From: Bdellovibrionales bacterium
GTDB taxonomy: Bacteria > Bdellovibrionota > Bdellovibrionia > Bdellovibrionales > UBA1609
Direction: 5' to 3'
DNA length: 64,000 nt
Assembly: GCA_023301025.1 (NCBI GenBank)
Contig: JALZUR010000020.1
Span: 1 to 64,000, forward strand
The notes under the pieces: generated by a model
Databases searched by the model: none
What the model was told of the DNA's origin: nothing
Seen by the model: only the letters and a program-made list of their open reading frames with translations
Program-made: the position numbers and the translations under genes
Shown: positions 29,201 through 37,865 of the stretch, in pieces
Position numbering within the stretch: the stretch's first letter is position 1
How the letters are laid out: every line of letters starts with the position of its first letter

Positions 29201-30442
29201 CTTTAGACGACCTACTTCGCTTAGGTCGTATGTTTCTGGATCAAAAAAGAGTTTGTTAAAAAAGGCTTCTGCCGCTTCAATTGTTGGCGGCTCACCTGGT
29301 CTTAGTCGCTTGTAAATATCAATTAAAGCCTCACCTTTTGTAGAAACCTTATCTACTAAAAGTGTGTTTCTTAAGTAAGGTCCAACAGATAAACCATCAA
29401 AAAATATAACAGAAAATTCGTTAACACCTAATGATTTAGCCTGGTCTAAAACTTCCGTAGTTGTCTCAGAGTTAATATCAGCAACAATTTCACCTGTTGC
29501 AAAATCAACAATTGGCTTAGTTAAAGTTTTTCCAACCATGTCCTCTGGAGAGATTTCAATTCTTTCTAGCTTAGCCTCTTTCATTTTACGAACAACAGCG
29601 CGTGTAACACGACGCCCTTCTTTTACTAAGACCTCACCACTCTTCGGATCTTTAATATCAGAAAGTGCTCTTTGCCCGGAAAGACTATCGATATCAATAT
29701 ATCTAAAGTACTGACCGTTTTCATAAACAACTCTATCAGAGTCATAAAAGAAATTTAGAAGTTCTTCATCATTGTAACCAAGTGCTTTTAATAAAACTGT
29801 AACTGGAAACTTACGTCTTCTATCAATTCTGCAATAGAGTAAATCTTTTTGATCAAATTCAAAGTCTAACCATGAACCTCTATACGGGATCACCCTAGCA
29901 CTGTATAAAAATTTACCTGTTGTACTGCCCTTACCACCATCGTGATCAAAGAAAACACCAGGCGAACGGTGAAGCTGACTTACAACAACTCTTTCTGTTC
30001 CATTAACAATAAATGAACCATTTCTTGTCATTAAAGGAATTTCACCAAGATAGACTTCTTGCTCTTTAACATCTCTGATGGATTTAGCCTCTGTGGCCTC
30101 ATCAATATCAAAAACAATTAAACGAAGAGTCACTTTTAACGGGGACGCAAAAGTCATCCCTCTTTGTCTACACTCATCAACGTCATATTTAGGGGGTTCT
30201 AAAGTATAGCCCACAAACTCTAAACTAGAAGTTCCATTAAAATCTGTGATTGGAAAAACAGATTTAAAAACACCCTCTAATCCAGTATTTTCTCTTCTTT
30301 CAAAATCAAACTCTTTTTGTAAAAAGTCTTCGTATGATTTTTTCTGAAGCAATATTAAATTTGGAATATCGATAACTACACTGTTTTTAGCGAAGCTTTT
30401 TCTAAGCCTAATGTTAGAAGCTGTAACCGCTTTTTTAGCCAT
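26279..30442 (-). CDS. rpoB: DNA-directed RNA polymerase subunit beta
   Basis: The ORF track adds six codons. The ATG at 30442 ([17 protein letters not shown]) has GGAG ten bases upstream, giving 1387 residues. The rifampicin region is wild-type-like ([33 protein letters not shown], quoted in part), the C-terminal [18 protein letters not shown] block is intact, and an EGPNIGLI block follows the rif cluster. It forms the rplL-rpoB-rpoC part of the operon, with a hairpin between rplL and rpoB. Confidence 0.98.
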   Translation of the reverse strand: MAKKAVTASNIRLRKSFAKNSVVIDIPNLILLQKKSYEDFLQKEFDFERRENTGLEGVFKSVFPITDFNGTSSLEFVGYTLEPPKYDVDECRQRGMTFASPLKVTLRLIVFDIDEATEAKSIRDVKEQEVYLGEIPLMTRNGSFIVNGTERVVVSQLHRSPGVFFDHDGGKGSTTGKFLYSARVIPYRGSWLDFEFDQKDLLYCRIDRRRKFPVTVLLKALGYNDEELLNFFYDSDRVVYENGQYFRYIDIDSLSGQRALSDIKDPKSGEVLVKEGRRVTRAVVRKMKEAKLERIEISPEDMVGKTLTKPIVDFATGEIVADINSETTTEVLDQAKSLGVNEFSVIFFDGLSVGPYLRNTLLVDKVSTKGEALIDIYKRLRPGEPPTIEAAEAFFNKLFFDPETYDLSEVGRLKINHRFNFDFEEKPIEKQTLTNDDIMFVVKTMINLKNGQGLVDDIDHLGNRRVRSVGELLENQYRVGLVRMERSIKERMSLQDLETMMPHDLINAKPVNAVVKEFFGSSQLSQFMDQTNPLSEITHKRRLSALGPGGLTRDRAGFEVRDVHPTHYGRICPIETPEGPNIGLIASLATYARINKHGFIETPYRSVDEGKISEEIKYTSALQEAGQKIAQVDRNERKVDKITQDKVNVRHDGEYEIVNKEDVSLMDVSPSQLVSIAASLIPFLEHDDANRALMGSNMQRQAVPLLKACAPLVGTGVERLVAKDSGTSVVATNDGIVEQVDASRIVIRRFARGGELGANIDIYNLIKYQRTNQNTCFNQRPIVRLGDAVGKGDVIADGPSSELGELALGQNILVAFTPWMGYNFEDSILISERLIKDDVYTSVHVEEFECLARDTKLGKEEITRDIANVGEEALSELDASGIIRIGAEVKPGDILVGKVTPKGETQLSPEEKLLRAIFGDKAGDVRDTSLRVPSGVKGTVIDAQVYSRDTSNQSERLLSILNDKKIKMQKDFEIEQNVIKNTALDKLKGILIGQKTIGELLNEDGSKVLLNEGDKITDADLESIPFELLSYLPLEPAFEEQVVRIVDGARNKLEAIKLVFDDKIDNLFKGDELPPGVVKMVKVYVAIKRKLQVGDKFAGRHGNKGVISKVLPVEDMPYLDDGTPVDMVLNPLGVPSRMNIGQVLEIHLGAAARALGKQIDEMLEEFEEDKVRKHLQMVYGDDEISEKLEKADRASIKTMAEKVRNGIHLATPVFDGARESEIKELLTRANLPTTGQTILFDGRTGQAFENPVTVGIMYMLKLHHLVEEKLHARSIGPYSLVSQQPLGGKAQFGGQRLGEMEVWAIEAYGAAYCLQEFLTVKSDDVAGRTRMYESIVKGEYVLEPGLPESFNVLLKELQSLALDVQLIESDMLTNDDEGAVKPQAELQ

Positions 30443-30643
30443 ATATTTTATTCTCCACACTCATATGAGTTTGATCAATGAAGTCTTTTTAAAAGACTAC
30501 CTGTCAATTTTTCTAATTATAAATACGCCTTACTTCTAAGACGTTGTTTTTAAGCTTTATTTTAAGTTTAATGATCTTTGTGTTTGTAGATATTTTTTAT
30601 CTTTACAGCCACATACATTAAAAAAACAAAACTCATATTAAAC

Positions 30644-30669
30644 CCCAGGCCATTTATAAAAAGCCTGGG
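30644..30669 (-). terminator. Hairpin between rplL and rpoB, possible attenuator
   Basis: On the minus strand CCCAGGC-N12-GCCTGGG, a perfect seven-pair G/C-rich stem, lies about 25 bases past the rplL stop. The downstream bases are GTTTAATATG rather than a clean T-run, so termination should be partial. A partial terminator at this place is known from E. coli, where it lowers rpoBC relative to ribosomal proteins. Function here is inferred. Confidence 0.55.
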
Positions 30670-30691
30670 TATACATGTTAGTAAAAACCAA

Positions 30692-31063
30692 TTACTTGAT
30701 TTCTACAGTAGCGCCGGCTTTCTCTAAAGATTCTTTTACTTTATCAGCCTCATCTTTAGGGATACCTTCTTTAACTGCCTTAGGTGCACTTTCAACAAGC
30801 TCTTTTGCTTCTTTAAGTCCAAGACCAGTGATTGCTCTTACTTCTTTGATCACATTAATTTTACTTGCTCCAGCTCCAGCTAGGATCACATCAAATTCAG
30901 TTTTCTCTTCAGAAGCAGCAGCTCCACCAGCACCAGCTGCAGCTACGGCTACAGGTGCAGCAGCACTTACGCCCCACTTTTCTTCTAACATCTTTACAAG
31001 TTCAGCTACCTCTAAGACAGGTAGAGTTGATAGTTCATCAACAATTTTATTTAAATCAGCCAT
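30692..31063 (-). CDS. rplL: 50S ribosomal protein L7/L12
   Basis: Stalk protein that recruits and activates translational GTPases. 123 residues. N-terminal dimerisation domain ([25 protein letters not shown]), an Ala/Gly-rich flexible hinge (residues ~35-55), then the globular C-terminal domain with [24 protein letters not shown]. It follows rplJ, 103 bases away, on the same strand. Confidence 0.98.
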   Translation of the reverse strand: MADLNKIVDELSTLPVLEVAELVKMLEEKWGVSAAAPVAVAAAGAGGAAASEEKTEFDVILAGAGASKINVIKEVRAITGLGLKEAKELVESAPKAVKEGIPKDEADKVKESLEKAGATVEIK

Positions 31064-31166
31064 TCTATTTTTCCTCCAAAATTATTATAAATACTGAAAA
31101 TTTGTCTATTATTTTAAGTTTTAATTAACAAAGTCTTATTGATTTTGTTAATAATGCTTTTACTTT

Positions 31167-31697
31167 TTATGCTTCATTTTGCTTGTCTGAGTAAGCTTTC
31201 AATACGGTGACCATACCTTGCGGTACTCCTGCTAAAGCTCTCGCAAGTTGACTTGCTGGGGCTTGTAGAGTCCCTAAAAGCTTAGCTCTTAGTTCATCTT
31301 TACCAGGTAGAGTTGCTAAGAACTTAATTCTGTTCTCATCTAACTCTTCACCACCCATAACACCACCCTTAATCTTGAGACATTCAAGATCTTTAGCAAA
31401 ACCAGTTAAGGTTTTGGCAGATGCTGGGGCTTCTTCATAAGCAAAAACAAAAGCGTTTGTACCAACTAGCTTTTCTGAGAGTACTGCACTTTCCTGTTCG
31501 TGGTCGGCTAAAGCTCTTTTCGCTAGAGTGTTTCTAGCTACTTTCAACTCTGATCCAACAGATCTTAGAGCTTTTCTAACCTCTGTGACCTCTTCCACAC
31601 TTAGACCCTTAAAGTCTACCAGGAATGCTGCTTTGGACTGCTCAAATTTACTAGCTAGATCTTTTACAAGCTCTGCTTTTCTTTGACGTGTAAGCAA
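31167..31697 (-). CDS. rplJ: 50S ribosomal protein L10
   Basis: Anchors L7/L12 dimers to 23S rRNA and, with them, usually represses its own operon. 176 residues. The typical N-terminus MLTRQRKAELV and a KVARNTLAKRA block near residue 55 are present. The start codon is TTG, placed eight bases after a strong AGGAGG. The long leader before it folds like an L10-binding site. Confidence 0.97.
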   Translation of the reverse strand: MLTRQRKAELVKDLASKFEQSKAAFLVDFKGLSVEEVTEVRKALRSVGSELKVARNTLAKRALADHEQESAVLSEKLVGTNAFVFAYEEAPASAKTLTGFAKDLECLKIKGGVMGGEELDENRIKFLATLPGKDELRAKLLGTLQAPASQLARALAGVPQGMVTVLKAYSDKQNEA

Positions 31698-31728
31698 TGT
31701 TCTATCCTCCTTTCTATTATTTCTTTAG

Positions 31729-31842
31729 CTTTAGGCAGAAAGGGAATCCCTTACCTCACCTGGCCACAACCTATGAAAGTTGCAATTAAGCCATTAGTCT
31801 TTAAAAGCTAATGGCGCCATGGTATCTCTGGCCTGCTAAAGA
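31729..31842 (-). promoter_or_regulatory. Candidate L10 leader (autoregulatory RNA) upstream of rplJ
   Basis: The 185 bases between rplA and rplJ have no ORF. On the minus strand they contain a perfect internal hairpin CCATTAG-N10-CTAATGG (31791-31814), a GGGA/TCCC element, and outer arms CTTTAGCAGGCC and GGCC...GCCTAAAG that can pair. An AGGCCAGAGATACC segment lies near the 5' end. Place and architecture match the L10 leader known from many bacteria. I did not fold it by computation. Confidence 0.55.
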
Positions 31843-31882
31843 TTATAAATCTTATTAATCTAAAATCTTTTTAGTTAAATTT

Positions 31883-32587
31883 TTAATTCACCAAAGACTG
31901 AGCATCTGATGTGTCTAGTTTTATACCTGGACCCATAGTTGATGAAACAGTCATTGTTTTTAAATAAACACCTTTGCTTGATGAAGGCTTAGCCTTCATT
32001 ATGCTTGTAATAAATGCAGAAAAATTATCTTTAAGTTTATCAGCACCCATTGAGGCTTTACCAATAGTTGCATGGACAACACCTTGTTTTTCAACACGGT
32101 AGCTAAGCTTACCTTTTTTCTCTGCAGTCACAGCATCACCAATGTTTAGTGTCACAGTTCCTACTTTTGGATTGGGCATCATGCCTCTTGGACCTAAAAT
32201 CTTTGCAACTTTTGATACAGTAACCATCATGTCAGGTGTAGCCAAAGCCTTATCGAAATCTAACCAACCACCTTTGATTTTTTCAACTAGATCATCACCA
32301 CCAACAAAATCTGCACCTGCAGCTTTGGCCTCTTCTTCTTTTGGTCCTTTTGCAAAGACTAAAATACGAACCTCTTTACCGAGTCCATGAGGAAGAGAAA
32401 CTGCTCCTCTAACCTGCTGATCTGACTGTTTTGGATCAACTCCAAGACGAACAGCAAAGTCTACAGACTCATCAAATTTTGCTTTTGGAGAGTCTACAAG
32501 AATATTCAGAGCCTCAGCTACTGGATATTTTTTATCTCTATCATATTTACTTTTAATACTTTTTGTTCTTTTAGAAACTTTTGCCAT
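31883..32587 (-). CDS. rplA: 50S ribosomal protein L1
   Basis: L1-stalk protein involved in release of deacylated tRNA, and commonly a translational repressor of rplK-rplA. 234 residues, normal. Conserved blocks include ILGPRGMMPNPKVGTVT (about residue 130) and an SSTMGPGIKLD end. It follows rplK directly, with no intergenic bases. Confidence 0.98.
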   Translation of the reverse strand: MAKVSKRTKSIKSKYDRDKKYPVAEALNILVDSPKAKFDESVDFAVRLGVDPKQSDQQVRGAVSLPHGLGKEVRILVFAKGPKEEEAKAAGADFVGGDDLVEKIKGGWLDFDKALATPDMMVTVSKVAKILGPRGMMPNPKVGTVTLNIGDAVTAEKKGKLSYRVEKQGVVHATIGKASMGADKLKDNFSAFITSIMKAKPSSSKGVYLKTMTVSSTMGPGIKLDTSDAQSLVN

Positions 32588-33013
32588 TTAAGCCTCCACT
32601 TCCAAGCCCATAGACTTAGCTGTTCCAGCAACCTGAGCCATAGCAGACTCAAGACTTCCACAGTTCAGATCCGGGAGTTTAGTTTTTGCAATCTCTTCAA
32701 TTTGAGATTTCTTAACAGTTCCTACTTTATCTTTTTGAGGCATCTTTGATCCACTCTTCAGATTCATAGCTTTTTTTAGAAGAACTGACACTGGTGGACT
32801 TTTTACTACAAAAGTAAAAGACCTGTCTGCATAAACTGTGATAATTACTGGAGCAATGGTATCACCCATTTGCTGAGTTTTAGCATTAAACTGCTTACAA
32901 AACTCCATAATATTCACACCATGCTGTCCGAGTGCCGGTCCAACGGGAGGCGATGGATTCGCTTTCCCTGCCGGAATCTGTAGCTTAATCATACCTGCTA
33001 CTTTTTTTGCCAT
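32588..33013 (-). CDS. rplK: 50S ribosomal protein L11
   Basis: Binds the GTPase-associated centre of 23S rRNA and is needed for RelA activation in other bacteria. 141 residues. [21 protein letters not shown] (quoted in part) and [13 protein letters not shown] at the N-terminus are diagnostic. It lies between nusG (92 bases before) and rplA (adjacent). Confidence 0.98.
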   Translation of the reverse strand: MAKKVAGMIKLQIPAGKANPSPPVGPALGQHGVNIMEFCKQFNAKTQQMGDTIAPVIITVYADRSFTFVVKSPPVSVLLKKAMNLKSGSKMPQKDKVGTVKKSQIEEIAKTKLPDLNCGSLESAMAQVAGTAKSMGLEVEA

Positions 33014-33105
33014 TTTCCCACTCCTAGGTTTTTAAGGTCACTTTTTATAAATTAAAGTGATAAAATTTTTAAAATATAAATATCTGTTAAAGCTATTACC
33101 AGCTT

Positions 33106-33642
33106 TTAGTTCTTATTCACCTGAACAAAATCTAATTCAACTGGAGTAGGGCGTCCTAAAATCATGACAGCAACTTTAACCTTGCCTTTCTCTTCGTTGA
33201 TCTCTTCAACTGTTCCATTAAAATTATTAAAAGGACCATCAATAACTGTTACAGACTCTCCAATTGAAAAGTTTACTTTAGCAATTGAGGCAATAGCTCC
33301 AGCTTCCATGTCTGTAACCCTTAAAACCTGATCCTCTGGCACCGGTAGAGGCTTTTTTGAACCACCGCCAGCACCTAAAAAGCCTGAGACTTTTGAGCTA
33401 CTTTTAACTAGGTGCCACGTATCATCATTAAGGACCATTTGAACAAAAATATATCCAGGAAAAAACTTCTTCGCACGTTGTTGTTTTTTGCCCTTAATCA
33501 ACTGAACTACATTTTCTGTTGGAACAAGAATATCTCCAAAAGACTCTTCTTTACCTTGAGAAACAATTCGTTCTTCAATTGCAGCTTTTGCAATGGACTC
33601 ACAGCTTGTTTGAACGTTTACAATGTACCATCTTTTTTCCAT
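33106..33642 (-). CDS. nusG: Transcription termination/antitermination protein NusG
   Basis: Binds RNA polymerase and links it to Rho or the ribosome (S10). 178 residues. N-terminal NGN domain (RWYIVNVQTSCE, KKFFPGYIFVQMVLND, about residues 1-115) and C-terminal KOW domain (VTVIDGPFNNFNGTVEEIN, about residues 128-150). It follows secE after 19 bases, the normal pairing. Confidence 0.98.
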   Translation of the reverse strand: MEKRWYIVNVQTSCESIAKAAIEERIVSQGKEESFGDILVPTENVVQLIKGKKQQRAKKFFPGYIFVQMVLNDDTWHLVKSSSKVSGFLGAGGGSKKPLPVPEDQVLRVTDMEAGAIASIAKVNFSIGESVTVIDGPFNNFNGTVEEINEEKGKVKVAVMILGRPTPVELDFVQVNKN

Positions 33643-33661
33643 TTAAACTCCCAAACTTATA

Positions 33662-34057
33662 TTAACGATCAAAAAGTAAGGCTAAAGCTTTACCCGCTAC
33701 AATATCAAAACCAGCTAAAATCAAACCTGCAATCAAGATCATTATACCGACAGCAATTGTTAAAGACTTTATATCTTTTTTACTTGGCCAAACGACCTTA
33801 GAAGTTTCATTGATAACTTCACCTGCATAGGCTTTATTTTTTTCTGACAACTGAAGCCACAAGAATAAGCCTAATCCACAGATTAATGGAAAACCGTGAA
33901 ATACAGCTGGAATAGCCTTTAAACGGGCGATAACTGGAAAACTACCAGCAGCCGTGTCAAAGAGTACTCCTGTAACCCAAAAAACAAGGGCTGCAGCTAT
34001 AAAAAACGAGAGTGTCATGAATTTTTTGACCGCTGATTTGTCCAAAAAGAACTCCAT
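33662..34057 (-). CDS. secE: Preprotein translocase subunit SecE (three-helix form)
   Basis: Essential clamp subunit of SecYEG. 131 residues, with two N-terminal hydrophobic helices (about 18-35 and 45-68) plus the conserved third part: ETSKVVWPSKKDIKSLTIAVG followed by the membrane helix to the end. Most bacteria have a ~60-residue single-helix SecE. The three-helix form is like that of E. coli (127 residues). It sits between tRNA-Trp and nusG in the usual order. Confidence 0.95.
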   Translation of the reverse strand: MEFFLDKSAVKKFMTLSFFIAAALVFWVTGVLFDTAAGSFPVIARLKAIPAVFHGFPLICGLGLFLWLQLSEKNKAYAGEVINETSKVVWPSKKDIKSLTIAVGIMILIAGLILAGFDIVAGKALALLFDR

Positions 34058-34292
34058 ATTATTAAAAAATTTTAAAAGCCTCTATGTTTTACAAATAAAA
34101 TAAGCCTTGTCACGCTATTTTTTACTTTTTAAAGACATTGTTATTAATTCTTAACGCCCCCCAAAATGTTAATTCATAGGCTTGATAAGAAATCAGTAAG
34201 GTTGCTCTGTATAGATGTCAGTTAAAATAAACGATACTGTTTATTCACTAGATCGCAAAAATTCATTGAATTGATTATAATAGACTCTTAAA

Positions 34293-34369
34293 TGGCAGGG
34301 CAGGAGAGATTCGAACTCACAACCGGTGGATTTGGAATCCACTGCTCTACCAATTAGAGCTACTACCCT
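34293..34369 (-). tRNA. tRNA-Trp (anticodon CCA)
   Basis: The minus strand begins AGGGTAG, pairs with CTGCCCT before discriminator G and encoded CCA. Anticodon stem GTGGA/TCCAC with loop TTCCAAA gives CCA. D-arm TAGCTC...GAGC and T-loop TTCGAAT are present. It lies between the tuf terminator and secE, the place where E. coli and many proteobacteria keep trnW. Confidence 0.96.
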
Positions 34370-34390
34370 GCAAAAAAATAATACTTTGAT

Positions 34391-34427
34391 AAAAAAAGCC
34401 AAAGAGGATTATAAGACTCTTTGGCTT
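34391..34427 (-). terminator. Intrinsic terminator of tuf
   Basis: On the minus strand AAGCCAAAGAG-N10-CTCTTTGGCTT is a perfect 11-pair stem followed by seven T, starting about 43 bases past the tuf stop. It separates the tuf transcript from tRNA-Trp/secE. Confidence 0.9.
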
Positions 34428-34469
34428 AAAAATAGAAACTTTTGACTCTAATTAAAGAGAAAAAAAGCT

Positions 34470-35660
34470 CTACTCAACAATTTCAGTTACAACACCGGCT
34501 CCAACTGTTCTTCCACCTTCACGGATGGCAAAACGAAGCTCTTTTTCCATCGCGATAGGACAGATCAACTCGCAGTTCATCTCAACTCTATCACCTGGCA
34601 TAACCATTTCTACACCTGCGTTAAGCTCAACAATACCTGTTACATCAGTAGTTCTGAAATAAAACTGTGGTCTGTAGCCATTAAAGAATGGCGTGTGTCT
34701 TCCACCTTCTTCTTTACTTAAGATGTAGGCTTCACATTTAAACTTTCTGTGAGGGTTGATAGATCCTGGTACTGCTAAAACTTGACCTCTTTCAACATCT
34801 TCTTTTTTAACACCCCTTAGTAAACAACCACAGTTGTCTCCAGCTTGGCCTTCATCAAGAAGCTTACGGAACATTTCAATTCCAGTAACAGTTGTTTTAG
34901 TAGTTTCTTTTACACCAACAATTTCAATCTCTTCACCAACTTTAACGATACCTCTTTCAACACGTCCTGTAACAACAGTACCACGTCCAGAAATTGAAAA
35001 AACATCCTCAATCGGCATAAGGAATGGCTTATCTACTGCTCTTTCAGGAGCTGGGATGTAACGATCTACTTCTGCCATCAACTTAAGAATTGCTTCTTTA
35101 CCGATGTTATCATCTCGACCTTCAACAGCAGCTAATGCAGAACCTTTAACTATTGGAATTTCGTCACCTGGAAACTCATACTTAGAAAGAAGCTCTCTAA
35201 CTTCTAATTCAACAAGCTCTAAAAGCTCTTCATCATCAACCTGATCAACTTTGTTTAAGAAAACAACGATTGAAGGTACACCAACCTGACGAGCAAGTAG
35301 GATATGCTCTCTAGTTTGTGGCATCGGACCATCTGCTGCATTAACAACTAAGATAGCACCATCCATTTGGGCTGCACCCGTAATCATGTTCTTTACATAA
35401 TCGGCGTGACCTGGGCAATCCACGTGAGCGTAATGACGACCTTCTGTTTCATACTCAATATGTGAAGTAGAGATCGTGATACCACGCTCTTTTTCTTCTG
35501 GAGCATTATCAATTTCATCAAATTTAGTAGCCTCTTTACCCGCAGCTTCAGACAATACCTTTGAAATAGCCGCCGTTAATGTGGTCTTACCGTGATCCAC
35601 GTGTCCAATTGTTCCTATGTTTACATGCGCTTTTGAGCGATCAAACTTCTCCTTAGCCAT
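34470..35660 (-). CDS. tuf: Elongation factor Tu
   Basis: GTPase that delivers aminoacyl-tRNA to the ribosome. 396 residues. The P-loop ([11 protein letters not shown]), [12 protein letters not shown], and NKVDQVDD are intact, and the [15 protein letters not shown] region precedes them in order. No second copy is in this window, and the str operon here lacks tuf. It is preceded by four tRNA genes and a 240-base leader holding a strong hairpin, and is followed by a clear terminator. Confidence 0.99.
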   Translation of the reverse strand: MAKEKFDRSKAHVNIGTIGHVDHGKTTLTAAISKVLSEAAGKEATKFDEIDNAPEEKERGITISTSHIEYETEGRHYAHVDCPGHADYVKNMITGAAQMDGAILVVNAADGPMPQTREHILLARQVGVPSIVVFLNKVDQVDDEELLELVELEVRELLSKYEFPGDEIPIVKGSALAAVEGRDDNIGKEAILKLMAEVDRYIPAPERAVDKPFLMPIEDVFSISGRGTVVTGRVERGIVKVGEEIEIVGVKETTKTTVTGIEMFRKLLDEGQAGDNCGCLLRGVKKEDVERGQVLAVPGSINPHRKFKCEAYILSKEEGGRHTPFFNGYRPQFYFRTTDVTGIVELNAGVEMVMPGDRVEMNCELICPIAMEKELRFAIREGGRTVGAGVVTEIVE

Positions 35661-35697
35661 ATCTTGTCCTCCTAGAGTGCTAAGCTAAAATTATAAA

Positions 35698-35730
35698 GGC
35701 TGTAGGTTACTTACATTATGCACTACAGCC
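35698..35730 (-). promoter_or_regulatory. Perfect 8-bp inverted repeat in the tuf leader
   Basis: On the minus strand GGCTGTAG-N17-CTACAGCC is followed by TTTATAATTTT, and ends about 37 bases before the tuf start, upstream of the AGGAGG site. It may be an RNA-processing or attenuation element separating tRNA from tuf mRNA. The T-rich tail makes partial termination possible. The rest of 35731-35902 holds no gene. Confidence 0.45.
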
Positions 35731-35902
35731 CAATCTACCTTTAAAAATACTTTTCGAAATTGCCACCAATTTTAATGCTTGTCACACATAATTTTTAAAA
35801 AGAACTTTTGGTCTTTAAAAAAACAAGGTGAGTCAAAGAGGCTACCTAAATACAAATTTTTAAATTCCAATATTAAAACATATTTCATTTAAAGAGTATG
35901 AG

Positions 35903-35978
35903 TGGAGCCCATAGTGAGAATCGAACCCACGACCTCACCCTTACCAAGGGTGTGCTCTACCACTGAGCCATATGGGCT
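35903..35978 (-). tRNA. tRNA-Thr (anticodon GGU)
   Basis: Begins AGCCCAT and ends ATGGGCT before CCA on the minus strand. Stem CACCC/GGGTG encloses loop TTGGTAA, anticodon GGT. It is the last of four clustered tRNAs before tuf. Confidence 0.96.
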
Positions 35979-35989
35979 CAATTGAGAAA

Positions 35990-36066
35990 TGGAGCGGGAG
36001 ACGAGTCTCGAACTCGCAACCCTTAGCTTGGAAGGCTAATACTCTACCAATTGAGCTACTCCCGCT
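35990..36066 (-). tRNA. tRNA-Gly (anticodon UCC)
   Basis: Begins AGCGGGA and ends TCCCGCT before CCA on the minus strand. Stem TTAGC/GCTAA encloses loop CTTCCAA, anticodon TCC. Eleven bases separate it from tRNA-Thr(GGU). Confidence 0.96.
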
Positions 36067-36077
36067 CTAAAATAAAA

Positions 36078-36163
36078 TGGTGGAGAGAGCAGGATTCGAA
36101 CCTGCGAACGCATACGCGAACGGGTTTACAGCCCGTCTCCTTTAGCCACTCGGACATCTCTCC
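36078..36163 (-). tRNA. tRNA-Tyr (anticodon GUA)
   Basis: A class II tRNA: GGAGAGA pairs with TCTCTCC, discriminator A, encoded CCA. Stem ACGGG/CCCGT with loop CTGTAAA gives GTA. A long variable arm (TCGCGTATGCG) is present. Confidence 0.96.
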
Positions 36164-36165
36164 AA

Positions 36166-36242
36166 TGGAGCTGGATATGGGACTCGAACCCGCAACCTGC
36201 TGATTACAAATCAGCTGCTCTACCAATTGAGCTAATCCAGCT
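36166..36242 (-). tRNA. tRNA-Thr (anticodon UGU)
   Basis: Begins AGCTGGA, ends TCCAGCT before CCA on the minus strand. Stem GCTGA/TCAGC with loop TTTGTAA gives TGT. It is first in the tRNA-Thr-Tyr-Gly-Thr-tuf unit, only two bases before tRNA-Tyr, so the array must be processed from one precursor. The 235 bases upstream (36243-36477) show no gene and presumably carry the promoter. Confidence 0.96.
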
Positions 36243-36477
36243 ACAAGTCTTCAATTTAAAAACCAAAAGCTGGGTGAGGTCAATAACAAAGATACGTAGT
36301 TAACGCTTTAAACATTTAGTCAAAATTTTCTGCAATCTATAAAGGCAGAAAATTAATTTAATTTAATTTTCAAAACAAAATAGCATCAAAAATTTTGTGA
36401 ATAAAACAGTTTTAAAAAATCAACTCAATTCTATTTAAAAAAATAAAAGTTAATAAACATACAATTAAAATCTATTC

Positions 36478-37182
36478 TTAAGTTTTTAAAGCCCAAAGAC
36501 CTAAAGCAACAGATACAGATACATTGTAGCTTGCATCACTTTTTTGCTGAGGAATGAAAACTTGAAAGTCAGATTCTTTTAACAAGGTAGGTCTAATTCC
36601 TTTTTCTTCAGCACCTGCGATTAATACTGTTTTATCAGACGTTTTAACTTTATTTAAGGCTTCGGCACGGTCATCTACGTTAAGTGCATAAGACCAAAAA
36701 CCCATTTCTTTTAAATCTTCAATTTCTTGTTTAAGGTTCTTAACCCTATGAACACACACATGCTCTAAGCCCCCACATGAAACTTTTGAAACAGTAGGAG
36801 TCAAAGATGCAGAGCCTTTTGTAGGTGTAAAAATTGCATCCACTCCCATAAGCCACGCTGTTCTTATAATAGCACCGAAGTTATGAGGGTCTTCAACACC
36901 ATCAAGTGCTAAAATAAAAGACTTATCTTTTTTACTGAAGTCTTTAAATTCAGGATTTTGTGACACCTCACATGAAACTCCTTGATGATTATTACAAAGA
37001 TTATTAAAAAAACTTTCTTTTTTTGTAACAACTTGAAGGTTGTTACTTTTGCATAGTTTCAAAAGTTCTGAAGACCACTTTTTACTCTCTAAAGAACTTG
37101 AAACAAAAACTTTGGTCACAGCCTTTGGCCTAACTTTTAGAGCTTCAAAAACACTGTGTCTACCAACGGCGACTCTACTCAT
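36478..37182 (-). CDS. rlmB: 23S rRNA (guanosine-2'-O-)-methyltransferase RlmB / TrmH family
   Basis: SPOUT-class RNA ribose methyltransferase using S-adenosylmethionine. 234 residues. N-terminal substrate-binding domain begins VAVGRHSVFEAL. The three SPOUT motifs are present: DPHNFGAIIRTA (motif 1, about residue 105), LIAGAEEKGIRPTLL (motif 2, about residue 192) and NVSVSVALGLW (motif 3, about residue 222). RlmB acts on G2251 in E. coli, but another TrmH-family target cannot be excluded. The start overlaps the pyrF stop by four bases. Confidence 0.85.
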   Translation of the reverse strand: MSRVAVGRHSVFEALKVRPKAVTKVFVSSSLESKKWSSELLKLCKSNNLQVVTKKESFFNNLCNNHQGVSCEVSQNPEFKDFSKKDKSFILALDGVEDPHNFGAIIRTAWLMGVDAIFTPTKGSASLTPTVSKVSCGGLEHVCVHRVKNLKQEIEDLKEMGFWSYALNVDDRAEALNKVKTSDKTVLIAGAEEKGIRPTLLKESDFQVFIPQQKSDASYNVSVSVALGLWALKT

Positions 37183-37865
37183 AGAGATATTTCCTTTAAA
37201 ACATCTTTAGGATCTTTGATGTTAATCAATGATCTGCCCATAACCAAAAAATCTGCTCCATTCTGAAAGGCTTTTTTAGGCGTAACAACTCTTTTTTGAT
37301 CAGAGGTTTCATCCCCAGTAAATCTAATACCAGGACACACTAAAAAAAGATTTGGATGACTCTCTTTAATAAAAGAAGCCTCAGTTGCTGAACAAACAAT
37401 CCCTTCTAAACCAGAGGTAACTACTGCATCAGACAAACTTTTAACCACTCCCTCGCTAGACATAGAAACAAGTGGCAATTTATTGGTTGTTTGATCAAAG
37501 CTAGTCAAAAGTGTCACTGCAAGAATTCTAAAGGGCCTAAGTTTATTTAGCTCTTTTTCTAAAAGGCTTAACTCCTTTAAACACACTTCTCCGTTGAGAG
37601 CATGCACTGTACAAAAAGAAGACCCTAAATTAAAGGCTCTTTTCACAGAGCTTAAAACTGTAGAAGGAATATCAAAAAACTTATAATCAAGAAAAAGCTC
37701 CCCTTGTTCGCTCAAAATTTGCCATTCGTCATTAGACAGTTGGAATCCTAAACGTGGACCAACTTTAAAACCTTTAATATAAGGGCTCCATTTTTTAGAA
37801 AGCTTCAAAGCAGCATCTTTGCAATCAACATCTAAAGCTAAAAAAACATTGGCTTTATCAATCAT
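37179..37865 (-). CDS. pyrF: Orotidine-5'-phosphate decarboxylase
   Basis: Final step of UMP synthesis, decarboxylating OMP. 228 residues, type I bacterial size. The catalytic LDYKFFDIPSTV (D-x-K-x-x-D-I, about residue 58) and the phosphate-binding C-terminal region (CPGIRFTGDETSDQKRVVTP, about residue 175) are present. It overlaps proS upstream by a few bases and rlmB downstream by four, so proS-pyrF-rlmB form one translational unit. Confidence 0.95.
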   Translation of the reverse strand: MIDKANVFLALDVDCKDAALKLSKKWSPYIKGFKVGPRLGFQLSNDEWQILSEQGELFLDYKFFDIPSTVLSSVKRAFNLGSSFCTVHALNGEVCLKELSLLEKELNKLRPFRILAVTLLTSFDQTTNKLPLVSMSSEGVVKSLSDAVVTSGLEGIVCSATEASFIKESHPNLFLVCPGIRFTGDETSDQKRVVTPKKAFQNGADFLVMGRSLINIKDPKDVLKEISL

